Source: Streptomyces lomondensis | Lineage (GTDB): Bacteria > Actinomycetota > Actinomycetes > Streptomycetales > Streptomycetaceae | Direction of reading: 5' to 3' | DNA length: 64,000 nucleotides | NCBI RefSeq assembly: GCF_014651035.1 | Contig: NZ_BMWC01000003.1 | Span: 248,001-312,000, forward strand | Shown here: piece after piece, positions 9,277 to 17,637 of the stretch | Numbering within the stretch: position 1 is the first letter of the stretch | How the letters are laid out: every line of letters starts with the position of its first letter | Program-made: the position numbers and the translations under genes | Notes under the pieces: model-generated | What the model was told of the DNA's origin: nothing | The model's input: the letters and a program-made list of their open reading frames with translations, nothing else | Databases searched by the model: none

Positions 9277-10423
9277 CCTGGTACCCGCGAGCGGCACGGT
9301 CCACTGGATCGGCGCCGGACTGTCCACCGGCAGCGGGCTGGCCGCGCTGTGCGACACCGCCGAGCGCGTCCGGCTCTGGCACCGCACCGAGAGCCGCGCC
9401 GCCGACGCCCTCGACCGGCTGGGCCTGGCCGGACGGGCCGAGCCCCGCGCCTACACGCGGTCCGCGCTCGCTTCCGAACTGGCGCCCGGCGACATCGTCG
9501 TGTCGATGCTGCCCGCCCCGGAACACGCCCCGCTGCTCGCCGAGTGCGTACGGCTGGGCGCGCACTTCGCGTGCTCCAGCTATGTGTCGGACGCGGTGCT
9601 GGAACAGGTGCCCGCCGCCGAGAAGGCCGGGGTCGTCGTCCTCACCGAGTCCGGGCTCGACCCGGGCATCGACCACCTCTTCGCCCATGCCCTCGTCGCC
9701 CGGGCCCGGGAGGCCGTCGGCGACGGGACGCCCGCCTCGTACACCCTCACGTCGTACTGCGGCGGCGTCCCCGCCGTCCCGAACGACTTCACCTACCGCT
9801 TCAGCTGGGCACCGTTGGGCGTCCTCAACGCCCTGCGCTCCCCGGCCCGTTACATCGAGGGCGGTGCCGAGACCGTCGCCGACCGCCCGTGGGAGGCGAC
9901 CCGGCGCCATGTCGTCGACGGGGAGACGTTCGAGGTCTACCCCAACCGCGACAGCGTCCCGTTCGTCGCGCAGTACGGGCTGCCGGAGGCCTGGACACCG
10001 CGGACGTTCGTCCGCGGCACCCTGCGCCTGGAGGGCTGGCTGCGCGCCTGGGACGCCGTCTTCGAGGAGCTGAAGACCGGCGACGACGCCCGGATCGCCG
10101 CCCTGGCCCGGGAACTGGCCGCCGCCCATCCCACCACGGACGACGACCGCGACCGGGTCGTCCTCGCCGTGTCCCTGGACGTGCGGGCCGGGGCGGGACG
10201 GACCTGGGCGGGCGGCTACCTCCTCGACCTGGTGGGCGACGCCGAGGAGAGCGCGATGGCCCGCTGCGTCTCGCGCACCCTCGCCCTGGGCGTCCGGCAC
10301 GTCCTGGACGGCTCCCTGCCGCCGGGCCTGAACCGCGCCGCGGAGACGGCGGACCGGTCCGAGCAGTGGCTGCGTGAACTCGCCCGGGACGGCGTCGAGT
10401 TCACGCTCCGCGTCGACCGGTGA
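9266..10423 (+). CDS. Saccharopine reductase-like dehydrogenase (LYS9 type)
   Basis: 385 residues from TTG 9266, chosen because GAGGAGGA lies 6-13 bases before it; a GTG 30 bases upstream has no such site. Nucleotide-binding start VHWIGAGLSTGSGLAALC. GDIVVSMLPAPEHAPLLAECVRLGAHFACSSYVS and VVVLTESGLDPGIDHLFAH are hallmark segments of saccharopine dehydrogenases that reduce an imine between an aminoadipate-semialdehyde-type partner and glutamate. Co-translated with the LYS1-like gene, so the pair probably runs two consecutive steps, or one reversible transamination-like process, on an amino acid. It ends inside the 3' end of the convergent esterase gene (23-base overlap). Confidence 0.85.
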   Translation: MTTDLVPASGTVHWIGAGLSTGSGLAALCDTAERVRLWHRTESRAADALDRLGLAGRAEPRAYTRSALASELAPGDIVVSMLPAPEHAPLLAECVRLGAHFACSSYVSDAVLEQVPAAEKAGVVVLTESGLDPGIDHLFAHALVARAREAVGDGTPASYTLTSYCGGVPAVPNDFTYRFSWAPLGVLNALRSPARYIEGGAETVADRPWEATRRHVVDGETFEVYPNRDSVPFVAQYGLPEAWTPRTFVRGTLRLEGWLRAWDAVFEELKTGDDARIAALARELAAAHPTTDDDRDRVVLAVSLDVRAGAGRTWAGGYLLDLVGDAEESAMARCVSRTLALGVRHVLDGSLPPGLNRAAETADRSEQWLRELARDGVEFTLRVDR

Positions 10424-11663
10424 CCGGCGTGCCGCCGGTCAGGGCCTCGTGGACCAGCCTCTTCAGGTCCCGGAACACCATGTGGGAGGTCCTGGGCCGT
10501 ACCTGCGTCATGAACTGCACCGTCAGGTCGCGGCCCGGGTCGACCCAGAACGTCGTCGTGGCCACCCCGCTCCAGCCGTAGGCGCCGAGCCCGGACGGCG
10601 CCTGCGTGCGGGACGGGTCGATCACCACGGAGCAGTTGAAGCCGAAGCCGACTCCCTCGTTGCCGGGCTCGTCGTGCGCGGGCCGGCTGCCGAAGGCGCG
10701 CAGGTCGGCGCCGCCGGGCAGGTGGTTGCGGGTCATCAGGTCCACCGTCTCCGGGGCCAGCAGCCGAACCCCGTCCAACTCGCCCCGGCGGCGCAGCAGT
10801 TCCATGAAGCGGTGGTAGTCGTGCGCCGTGCACACCATGCCGCCGCTGCCCGACAGGAACCGCGGCCGGCCGCGCAGCGGCAGCCCCGGGATGGGCTCGA
10901 TGCCGCCGCCGCCCTCCTTCTCCCCGTACATCTCGGACAGCCGGGGCGCCTGCGCGTCCGTGACGTGGAAACCCGCGTCCGTCATGCCGAGCGGCCTGAA
11001 GATCCGCTCGGCGAAGAACGCGTCGAGCGGCTGTCCTGACACGACCTCGATCACCCGGCCCAGGACATTGCTGGCGACCGAGTAGTTCCACTCGGTGCCC
11101 GGCTCGAACTGGAGCGGCAGACTCGCGTAGACCTCGATGGTCTCGGCGAGGTCCGCGCCCGGCGGGACGGACGACTCCAGACCGGCCGCGCGGTACAGGG
11201 CGTCGACGGGGTGGGCGTGGTAGAAGCCGAAGGTCAGGCCCGAGGTGTGGGTCAGCAGATGCCGGACGAGTATGGGGCCGGCGGCCGGGCGGGTCTTCAC
11301 ATCGGACCCGGAGCCGCTGACGTAGACCCGCGGGTCGGCGAAGGCCGGCAGATGGTCGGCGACCGGGTCGTCCAGCGACAGCCGGCCCTCCTCCACCAGC
11401 AGCAGCGCGGCGACCGCGGTGACCGGCTTCGTCATGGAGTAGACCCGCCACAGGGTGTCGGCCTCGACCGGAAGCCCGGCCGCGATGTCGCGCAGGCCGT
11501 GCGTGGCGAGGTGGACGACGCGTCCGCCGCGGGCGACGGACACGAGGAAGCCCGGCAGCCGCCCCGCCTCGACCAGACCGGCGAAGTGCCGGTCCAGGCG
11601 GCCCAGCGCCTCCGGATCCAGCCCGGCCTCACCCGGATCGGCCTCTTGTCGCAGCTGTGCCAT
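10401..11663 (-). CDS. Serine hydrolase of the class C beta-lactamase / EstB esterase family
   Basis: 420 residues from ATG 11661-11663, which has GGAGGAAG 4 bases away; an upstream in-frame start has none. The serine-lysine dyad is in VYSMTKPVTAVAALLLVEEG (S-x2-K) and the tyrosine motif is WNYSVASNVLGRVIE, the EstB-like version of YxN. No signal peptide is visible, so it is probably cytosolic. Members are mostly carboxylesterases or D-amino-peptidases rather than true beta-lactamases, and the substrate is unknown. It stands alone between the saccharopine pair and the ArsR operon. Confidence 0.85.
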   Translation of the reverse strand: MAQLRQEADPGEAGLDPEALGRLDRHFAGLVEAGRLPGFLVSVARGGRVVHLATHGLRDIAAGLPVEADTLWRVYSMTKPVTAVAALLLVEEGRLSLDDPVADHLPAFADPRVYVSGSGSDVKTRPAAGPILVRHLLTHTSGLTFGFYHAHPVDALYRAAGLESSVPPGADLAETIEVYASLPLQFEPGTEWNYSVASNVLGRVIEVVSGQPLDAFFAERIFRPLGMTDAGFHVTDAQAPRLSEMYGEKEGGGGIEPIPGLPLRGRPRFLSGSGGMVCTAHDYHRFMELLRRRGELDGVRLLAPETVDLMTRNHLPGGADLRAFGSRPAHDEPGNEGVGFGFNCSVVIDPSRTQAPSGLGAYGWSGVATTTFWVDPGRDLTVQFMTQVRPRTSHMVFRDLKRLVHEALTGGTPVTGRRGA

Positions 11664-11802
11664 CGCTCTTCCTCCATCGTGCTCGTCGAGGTGAGATCCG
11701 GCATACCCCGGCCGGACCGCCTCCGACCCCATCCTCGTGCAGGAACACTTCATGATCGCGCAGGAACAGGTGAGCGAGTGTCATCAGCTCGGGGCGGCGG
11801 TT

Positions 11803-11828
11803 GATAGGCAAGTCGCTACTTGCCTATC
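11803..11828. promoter_or_regulatory. Perfect operator palindrome of the ArsR-VOC operon
   Basis: GATAGGCAAGT-CGCT-ACTTGCCTATC: two perfect 11-bp arms around a 4-base spacer, ending 9 bases before the arsR-like ATG. The position over the transcription and translation start is typical of ArsR autoregulation. The mRNA may be nearly leaderless. Confidence 0.85.
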
Positions 11829-11837
11829 GTGGGGGTC

Positions 11838-12131
11838 ATGGCGGAGGATGTCTTCAAGGCCCTGGCCGACCCCACGCGTCGGCGCATCCTGGACGAACTG
11901 GTGGAACGAGACGGCCAAAGCCTGTTCGAGATCTGCACCCGGCTGGTGACCAAGCACGGCCTCGGGCTGTCCCGCCAGGCGGTCAGCCAGCACCTGGCCG
12001 TGCTGGAATCGGCGGGTCTCGTCGTGACCCGGCGCGAGGGCCGCTACAAGTTCCACGACCTGAACACCGAACCCCTCAAGCGCATCATGACCCGATGGCT
12101 CAGGCCCGGCGCACCGGAGGACACCCCATGA
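11838..12131 (+). CDS. ArsR-family transcriptional repressor
   Basis: 97 residues from ATG 11838. Winged helix with the family start FKALADPTRRRILDELV, a recognition helix LSRQAVSQHLAVLESAGLV and a wing ending RREGRYKFHDLN. The metal-binding Cys pairs of arsenic/cadmium sensors (ELCVCDL) are absent: the matching stretch is LFEICTRLV, with a single Cys. It is therefore probably one of the many ArsR proteins that control small VOC/SRPBCC genes. Its stop overlaps the VOC gene ATG (ATGA). A perfect palindrome sits just upstream. Confidence 0.9.
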   Translation: MAEDVFKALADPTRRRILDELVERDGQSLFEICTRLVTKHGLGLSRQAVSQHLAVLESAGLVVTRREGRYKFHDLNTEPLKRIMTRWLRPGAPEDTP

Positions 12132-12517
12132 GAATCCACATCACCAGCGTCTTCGTCGACGACCAGGAGAAGGCCCTGCGCTTCTACACCGACGTGCTGG
12201 GCTTCGTGAAGAAGCACGACGTCCCCATGGGGACCGACCGGTGGCTGACGGTGGTCTCACCGGAGGACCCGGACGGCACGGAACTCCTGCTGGAGCCCTC
12301 CGGCCACCCCGCCGTCCCGCCCTACAAGACGGCGCTGGTCGAGGACGGCATCCCGGCCGCGTCCTTCGCCGTGGACGACGTCCGGGCGGAGTTCGAGCGA
12401 CTGCGCGGGCTCGGTGTGCGGTTCACCCAGGAGCCACTGGAAATGGGCCCGACCACCGCGGCGGTGCTGGACGACACATGCGGCAACCTGATCCAGATCG
12501 TCCACACCAAGGCATAG
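12128..12517 (+). CDS. VOC (glyoxalase/bleomycin-resistance fold) protein
   Basis: 129 residues. One VOC module made of two beta-alpha-beta units: ITSVFVDDQEKALRFYTDVLGF, then FAVDDVRAEFERLRGLGVRF and DDTCGNLIQIVH. VOC proteins use the paired units as a metal-centred cavity, in glyoxalases, dioxygenases or drug-binding resistance proteins; the exact role cannot be told. Co-translated with the ArsR repressor, so expression should be switched by that regulator's ligand. Confidence 0.85.
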   Translation: MRIHITSVFVDDQEKALRFYTDVLGFVKKHDVPMGTDRWLTVVSPEDPDGTELLLEPSGHPAVPPYKTALVEDGIPAASFAVDDVRAEFERLRGLGVRFTQEPLEMGPTTAAVLDDTCGNLIQIVHTKA

Positions 12518-12534
12518 AGCCAAGTGCAGCACCC

Positions 12535-12608
12535 TAAGGGGCGCGGGGCTGTATCGACTTGCGGCTCCGCCGCGTGGGCGCGACCAGCCCCCACGCACCC
12601 GCACCCGA
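12535..12608. repeat. Streptomyces interspersed palindromic repeat
   Basis: The stretch GGGGCGCGGGGCTGTATC, then the GCGGCTCCGCCGC hairpin and GGGCGCGACCAGCC, is an intergenic element I recognise from many Streptomyces genomes. It lies between the convergent VOC and transporter genes and probably also ends transcription. Confidence 0.7.
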
Positions 12609-12619
12609 AAGCCAAGGTG

Positions 12620-13978
12620 TCAAACCGTCACCTTGTCGGCCTGAACGCCCCGACGGGCAGCACGTTCCCCCAACAACTCCGTCGGCACCCGGTGAGTCTC
12701 CCGCGCAGACACCGCCGCAACCACCGGCGGCACGCACAACGCCGCCGTGAACAGCGCCACCGCCGACCAGTCGTCCCCGCCCGGCCCGGCGATCCGCGCG
12801 GCGAACGTCACCGCGAACCCGGCCGCGGCGAACCCGATCTGCGTGCCGATCGCCACGCCGGACAGCCGTACCCGCGTCGCGAACATCTCGCCGTAGAAGG
12901 CCGGCCACACCCCGTTCGCGGCGCTGTAGACCACGCCGAAGCAGAGGACGCCCGTCAGGAAGGTCAGCGGGTAGGAGCCCGTGGAGACCGCCCACAGGTA
13001 CAGGAACATCGTCACCGCGCTTCCGGCCGCGCCGATCAGGAACACCGGGCGGCGGCCGATCCGGTCGGACAGCGTGGCCCACAGCGGGATCGCGGCCAGC
13101 GCGACCGCATTGGCCAGGGCGCCCACCCACAGCATGGCCGTGCGGGACATGCCGACCGCGTCGCTCGTGGCGTACGCCAGCGCCCACACCGTGAAGATCG
13201 TGCTGACGGAGGCGATCAGCGCCCCCGCGATCACCCGCAGCACGTCCGCCCAGTGCTCCCGCACCAGCACCAGCAGCGGCATCTTCACGACGCCCTCCTC
13301 GGCCGCCTGCTGGGCGAACGCCGGTGTCTCGTCCAGCTTGCGCCGGATGACGTACCCGGCGACGGCCACCGCGACGCTCAGCCAGAACGGCACCCGCCAG
13401 CCCCACGACAGCAACTGCTCCTCGGGCAGCGCGGCGACCGGGATGAAGACCAGCGTGGCCAGCAGCTGCCCGCCCTGCGTACCGCTGAGCGTGAAGCTGG
13501 TGAAGAAGCCGCGCCGGTCCGGCGGCGCGTGTTCCAGCGTCATGGAGTTGGCGCTGGCCTGCTCGCCCGCCGCCGAGATGCCCTGGAGCACGCGGCACAG
13601 CACCAGCAGGACCGGGGCGAGGGTGCCGACCTGGTCCCGGGTCGGCAGGCAGCCGATGAGGAACGTCGACAGGCCCATCAGCATCAGCGTGAAGACCATG
13701 ATCTTCTTGCGGCCCAGCCGGTCCCCGAAGTGTCCGAGCACCAGCGCGCCGACCGGGCGGGCGGCATAGGCGACACCGAACGTGGCCAGCGACAGCAGCG
13801 TCGCGGTGGCCGGGTCGGACTCGTCGAAGAACACCTCGGGGAAGATCAGCGCGGCGGCGCTGCCGTAGATGAAGAAGTCGTAGTACTCCAGCGCGCTGCC
13901 GATCCAGGCGGCGGTCGCGGCTTTCCTGGGCTGACCGGGCGGGGCGGCGGCCCCTCGGGGCGTGGCGGGGACGGACAC
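12620..13978 (-). CDS. MHS-family MFS transporter, probable shikimate/quinate importer
   Basis: 452 residues from GTG 13976-13978, chosen for its AAGGAG site 5 bases away; an ATG 63 bases upstream has none. Twelve membrane segments. The metabolite:H+ symporter subfamily signatures are WIGSALEYYDFFIYG, the loop HFGDRLGRKKIM and DRIGRRPVF in the second half. ShiA (shikimate), ProP and KgtP belong here. Its position beside TetR, shikimate dehydrogenase and dehydroshikimate dehydratase genes points to a quinate or shikimate substrate, which is inference from context. Confidence 0.85.
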   Translation of the reverse strand: MSVPATPRGAAAPPGQPRKAATAAWIGSALEYYDFFIYGSAAALIFPEVFFDESDPATATLLSLATFGVAYAARPVGALVLGHFGDRLGRKKIMVFTLMLMGLSTFLIGCLPTRDQVGTLAPVLLVLCRVLQGISAAGEQASANSMTLEHAPPDRRGFFTSFTLSGTQGGQLLATLVFIPVAALPEEQLLSWGWRVPFWLSVAVAVAGYVIRRKLDETPAFAQQAAEEGVVKMPLLVLVREHWADVLRVIAGALIASVSTIFTVWALAYATSDAVGMSRTAMLWVGALANAVALAAIPLWATLSDRIGRRPVFLIGAAGSAVTMFLYLWAVSTGSYPLTFLTGVLCFGVVYSAANGVWPAFYGEMFATRVRLSGVAIGTQIGFAAAGFAVTFAARIAGPGGDDWSAVALFTAALCVPPVVAAVSARETHRVPTELLGERAARRGVQADKVTV

Positions 13979-14141
13979 GGAGGCTCCTTGGGCGGCTCCA
14001 CCGTAGGCGGAGCGGGACACAGGGCGAGCAGAGGGGGACATGCCGGATCGCGGCTAATTAACCCACTGGATAGTTAGTAGGCGGTGGCCAGTGATGCTGC
14101 GCCCGCGTGCCGCCAGTGTCAAGGGGTCGCGTGCCGGGCGC

Positions 14142-14807
14142 TCAGTCCGCCGTGCGCTCCGCCGTCAGGTACGCGATCACCATGTCGCCCAGCATGGCGC
14201 GGTAGTGCGCGCGCTGCGCCGGGTCGAGCAGGTCGCGGCCGAACAGCGCGCCGAACGTGTGCCGGTTGGAGACCCGGAAGAAGCAGAAGGAGGAGATCAT
14301 CGCGTGCAGGTCGACGGCGTCGACGTCGGCCGTGAACAGGCCCGACTCCCGGCCCGACGCCAGGATCCGGCGGATCACGTCCAGGGCGGGGGAACCGATC
14401 TTCCCGAGCTTCTCGGAGCCGGCGATGTGCTGTGCCTCGTGGATGTTCTCGATGCTGACCAGGCGGATGAAGTCCGGGTGCTGCTCGTGGTGGTCGAAGG
14501 TCAGCTCGGCCAGCCGCCGGATCGCCGCCACGGGGTCGAGGTGGTCGACGTCGAGCTGCTGCTCGGCCTCGCGGATCACGCCGTACGCCCGCTCCAGCAC
14601 GGCCGTGAACAGCTGCTCCTTGCCGCCGAAGTAGTAGTAGATCATCCGCTTGGTGGTGCGCGTGCGGGCGGCGATCTCGTCCACCCGGGCCCCGTCGTAG
14701 CCGGCCCGGGCGAACTCCTGCGTGGCGACGTCGAGGATCTCGGCCTGGGTGCGGGCGGCGTCACGGATGCGCTCGCCAGGACGTGCCGGTTCTTCGACGC
14801 TGGTCAT
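14142..14807 (-). CDS. TetR-family regulator of the quinate/shikimate genes
   Basis: 221 residues, ATG with GAAGGA upstream. N-terminal HTH: ILDVATQEFARAGYDGARVDEIAARTRTTKRMIYYYFGGKEQLFTAVLE, a textbook TetR domain, followed by an all-helical ligand-binding domain. The MHS transporter lies downstream on the same strand and the shikimate dehydrogenase operon is divergent. A palindrome at 14905-14928 in the divergent promoter is the likely operator. The natural inducer would be a hydroaromatic acid or protocatechuate. Confidence 0.88.
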   Translation of the reverse strand: MTSVEEPARPGERIRDAARTQAEILDVATQEFARAGYDGARVDEIAARTRTTKRMIYYYFGGKEQLFTAVLERAYGVIREAEQQLDVDHLDPVAAIRRLAELTFDHHEQHPDFIRLVSIENIHEAQHIAGSEKLGKIGSPALDVIRRILASGRESGLFTADVDAVDLHAMISSFCFFRVSNRHTFGALFGRDLLDPAQRAHYRAMLGDMVIAYLTAERTAD

Positions 14808-14904
14808 CAGGTTCCTTCGGGCGGAGGGGCCGGTGCCGGTGATTGTAGAAGCAGGGGTCCGTCCATCCGGTGGGTCTTCCCGAGTCCGTGCTCGACTGGT
14901 ATAG

Positions 14905-14928
14905 CTAACGTACTGGTTCGTACATTAG
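14905..14928. promoter_or_regulatory. Probable TetR operator between the regulator and shikimate dehydrogenase
   Basis: CTAACGTAC-TGGTTC-GTACATTAG: 9-bp arms with one mismatch, in the divergent intergenic region. The adjacent ACTGGTATAG (14895-14904) is echoed by ACTGGATAG at 14065-14073 in front of the transporter gene, so one repressor may act at both promoters. Confidence 0.6.
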
Positions 14929-14949
14929 TGAGCCGCTCGGGAGGCGCGC

Positions 14950-15825
14950 GTGCCCAAGGACTCGTATCTCGTCGGACTGATCGGCTCCGGCATCGGCCCG
15001 TCGCTCAGCCCGGCGCTGCACGAGAGGGAGGCCGACCGCCAGGACCTGCGCCTGCTGTACCGGCTCATCGACATCGACCCGCTCGGTGTGCCGCCCGAGG
15101 CGGTGGGCGACCTGGTGCGGGCCGCCCGCGACCTGGGCTTCGACGGGCTCAACATCACGCACCCGTGCAAGCAGCTCGTCATCGAGCACCTGGACGCGCT
15201 CGCCCCGCAGGCCGAGGCGCTGGGCGCGGTCAACACGATCGTCTTCGACGACGGCCGGGCCGTCGGCCACAACACGGACGTCACCGGCTTCGCCGCCTCC
15301 TTCGCCCGCGGCCTGCCCGAAGCGCCCCTGGAGCGGGTCGTGCAGCTGGGCGCCGGCGGCGCGGGCGCGGCCGTCGCGCACGCGCTCCTCACCCTCGGCG
15401 CCGAACACATCACCGTCGTCGACGCCCTGCCCGACCGGGCCGCGGCCCTCGCCGGCTCCCTGAACCGCGCCTTCGGCCGGGGCCGGGCCGCCGCCGCGCC
15501 CCCGGACCGGCAGGCCGGGCTGCTCGCGCACGCCGACGGCATCGTGCACGCCACGCCCACCGGCATGGCGGCCCACCCCGGCCTGCCCCTGCCCGCCGCA
15601 CTGCTCCACCCCGGGCTGTGGGTCGCCGAGGTGGTCTACCGCCCGCTGGAGACGGAACTGCTGCGCACCGCCCGCGCCCTGGGCTGCGCCACCCTCGACG
15701 GCGGCGGCATGGCCGCCTTCCAGGCCGCCGACGCGTTCCGCCTCTTCACCGGGCGGGAACCCGACGCCGCGCGGATGCTGGCCGACCTGACCGAACTGGC
15801 CGGAGCCGTAGGCGCGCCGAACTAG
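14950..15825 (+). CDS. Shikimate/quinate dehydrogenase (AroE fold), catabolic
   Basis: 291 residues, GTG start after GGGAGG. Substrate-binding serines S18 and S20 in GPSLSPALHE, the catalytic lysine K74 in NITHPCKQ and the catalytic aspartate D110 in GHNTDVTGF are all present. The NAD-binding loop is GAGGAGAAVAHAL followed by an acidic VVDAL, which favours NAD over NADP and so a catabolic direction. It oxidises shikimate (or quinate) to the 3-dehydro compound. The next gene, 15 bases on, encodes the enzyme that turns 3-dehydroshikimate into protocatechuate. Confidence 0.88.
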   Translation: MPKDSYLVGLIGSGIGPSLSPALHEREADRQDLRLLYRLIDIDPLGVPPEAVGDLVRAARDLGFDGLNITHPCKQLVIEHLDALAPQAEALGAVNTIVFDDGRAVGHNTDVTGFAASFARGLPEAPLERVVQLGAGGAGAAVAHALLTLGAEHITVVDALPDRAAALAGSLNRAFGRGRAAAAPPDRQAGLLAHADGIVHATPTGMAAHPGLPLPAALLHPGLWVAEVVYRPLETELLRTARALGCATLDGGGMAAFQAADAFRLFTGREPDAARMLADLTELAGAVGAPN

Positions 15826-15840
15826 GAAGGGACACCGACG

Positions 15841-17637
15841 TTGCGTACGTCCATCGCCACCGTCTCCCTCAGCGGATCCCTCACCGAGAAGCTCGACGCC
15901 GCGGCCAGGGCCGGCTTCGACGGGGTGGAGATCTTCGAGAACGACCTGCTGGCCAGCCCCCTCACCCCCGAGGAGATCCGCGCCCGCTGCGCCGACCTCG
16001 GTCTCACCGTCGACCTCTACCAGCCGATGCGGGACATGGAGGCCGTCCCCGAGGCCGAGTTCGCCCGGAACCTGCGGCGGGCCCGGCACAAGTTCGAGCT
16101 GATGCGCAGGCTCGGCGCCGACACGGTCCTCGTCTGCTCCAGCGTCTCCCCGCAGGCGGTGGACGACGACGCCCTCGCCGCCGAGCAGCTGAGCCGACTC
16201 GCCGACCTGGCACGGGAGTTCGGCGTCCGGGTGGCCTACGAGGCCCTGGCGTGGGGGCGGCACGTCAGCACGTACGACCACGCCTGGCGCATCGTCGAGA
16301 CGGCCGGCCACCCGGCGCTCGGCACCTGCCTGGACAGCTTCCACATCCTCTCGCGCGGCTCCGACCCCAAGGGCATCGAGGACATCCCCGGCGAGAAGAT
16401 CTTCTTCCTCCAGCTCGCCGACGCCCCGCTGCTCGCCATGGACGTCCTCCAGTGGAGCCGCCACTACCGCTGCTTCCCCGGCCAGGGCGGTTTCGACGTG
16501 GCGGGCATGCTGCGGCACGTGCTGCGCACCGGCTACGACGGACCGCTCTCCCTGGAGGTCTTCAACGACGTCTTCCGGCAGGCCGAGGCCAGCCCGACCG
16601 CCGTCGACGCCCGGCGCTCCCTGCTGGTCCTCCAGGAGGCGGTGGGCCGGGCCGTCCTGCCCGAGCCCGTCGTCCCCACCGGCGTCGCCTTCGCCGAGCT
16701 GGTCACACCCGACGCCGAACCCTTCGCCGCCCTGCTCGGCGCCCTGGGCTTCACCCGCACCGCACGGCACCGCGGCAAGCCCGTCGCCCTGTGGGAGCAG
16801 GGCGACGCCCGGATCCTCGTCAACACCGGGCCGGCCGTCCGCCGCGACGGCACCCAGCTCGCCGCCATCGGGCTGGAGTCACCGGACCCGGCCGGAGCGG
16901 CCCGGCGCGCCGAGGCACTGCTCGCACCCGTCCTGCCGCGCCGCCGGGCACCCGAGGACGTCCCGCTCGACGCGGTCGCCGCCCCCGACGGCACGGAGCT
17001 CTTCTTCTGCGCCACCGGCCGCCCGGAACTGCCCGACTGGCGTGCCGACTTCGAGGACACCGGCCGGCCCCCGGCCGCAGGGGGCGTCCGGGGCATCGAC
17101 CACCTCGCCCTCACCCAGCCCTGGCACCACTTCGACGAGGCAGCCCTCTTCTACCGCGGCGTGCTCGGCCTGACCACGCGGGAGAGCGTGGACGTCGCCG
17201 ACCCCTACGGCCTGCTGCGCAGCCGCGCCGTCACCACCGCGGACGGCGGGGTCCGGATCGCCCTCACCGTCGGCGCCGCGCCCACGGACGACACCGTCCA
17301 CGCCCAGCACATCGCCCTCGCCACCGACGACGTGGTCGCCGCGGCCCGCCGCTTCCGCGCGGCCGGCGGCAGCCCGCTGCCCGTCCCGGCGAACTACTAC
17401 GACGACCTCGCCGCCCGCTTCGAGTTCGCCGACGGCGAGCTGGAGACCTACCGCGAGCTCGGCATCCTCTACGACCGCGACGACCGCGGCGTCTTCCGCC
17501 ACTGCTACACGCGTACGATCGGCCGGGTCTTCTTCGAACTGGTCCAGCGCGACGGCGGCTACCGGGGCTACGGCGCCGCGAACGCCCCGGTGCGGCTGGC
17601 CGCGCAGCACGCGGTGCGGGCGCTCACTGGCGGCTGA
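15841..17637 (+). CDS. 3-dehydroshikimate dehydratase fused to HPPD-like VOC domain (QuiC1 type)
   Basis: 598 residues, TTG start after GGAAGGGA. The N-terminal half (about 1-270) is a TIM barrel of the xylose-isomerase-like family with GFDGVEIFENDLL, VAYEALAWGRHV, GTCLDSFHI and LSLEVFNDVFR, the metal ligands Glu/Asp/His/Glu of dehydroshikimate dehydratases. The C-terminal half (about 280-598) is a double VOC module with the H-H-E iron site kept: GIDHLAL, AQHIAL and FFELVQR. Such fusions are known in Pseudomonas QuiC1, where only the first domain accounts for the dehydratase reaction. Product: protocatechuate for the beta-ketoadipate pathway. The gene overlaps the convergent membrane protein gene by 14 bases. 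Confidence 0.87.
   Translation: MRTSIATVSLSGSLTEKLDAAARAGFDGVEIFENDLLASPLTPEEIRARCADLGLTVDLYQPMRDMEAVPEAEFARNLRRARHKFELMRRLGADTVLVCSSVSPQAVDDDALAAEQLSRLADLAREFGVRVAYEALAWGRHVSTYDHAWRIVETAGHPALGTCLDSFHILSRGSDPKGIEDIPGEKIFFLQLADAPLLAMDVLQWSRHYRCFPGQGGFDVAGMLRHVLRTGYDGPLSLEVFNDVFRQAEASPTAVDARRSLLVLQEAVGRAVLPEPVVPTGVAFAELVTPDAEPFAALLGALGFTRTARHRGKPVALWEQGDARILVNTGPAVRRDGTQLAAIGLESPDPAGAARRAEALLAPVLPRRRAPEDVPLDAVAAPDGTELFFCATGRPELPDWRADFEDTGRPPAAGGVRGIDHLALTQPWHHFDEAALFYRGVLGLTTRESVDVADPYGLLRSRAVTTADGGVRIALTVGAAPTDDTVHAQHIALATDDVVAAARRFRAAGGSPLPVPANYYDDLAARFEFADGELETYRELGILYDRDDRGVFRHCYTRTIGRVFFELVQRDGGYRGYGAANAPVRLAAQHAVRALTGG

Noticed and set aside
10401..11663. Beta-lactamase resistance gene
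   Set aside because: The Ser-x-x-Lys and Tyr motifs are of the EstB esterase kind and no signal peptide is visible, so antibiotic resistance is unlikely.
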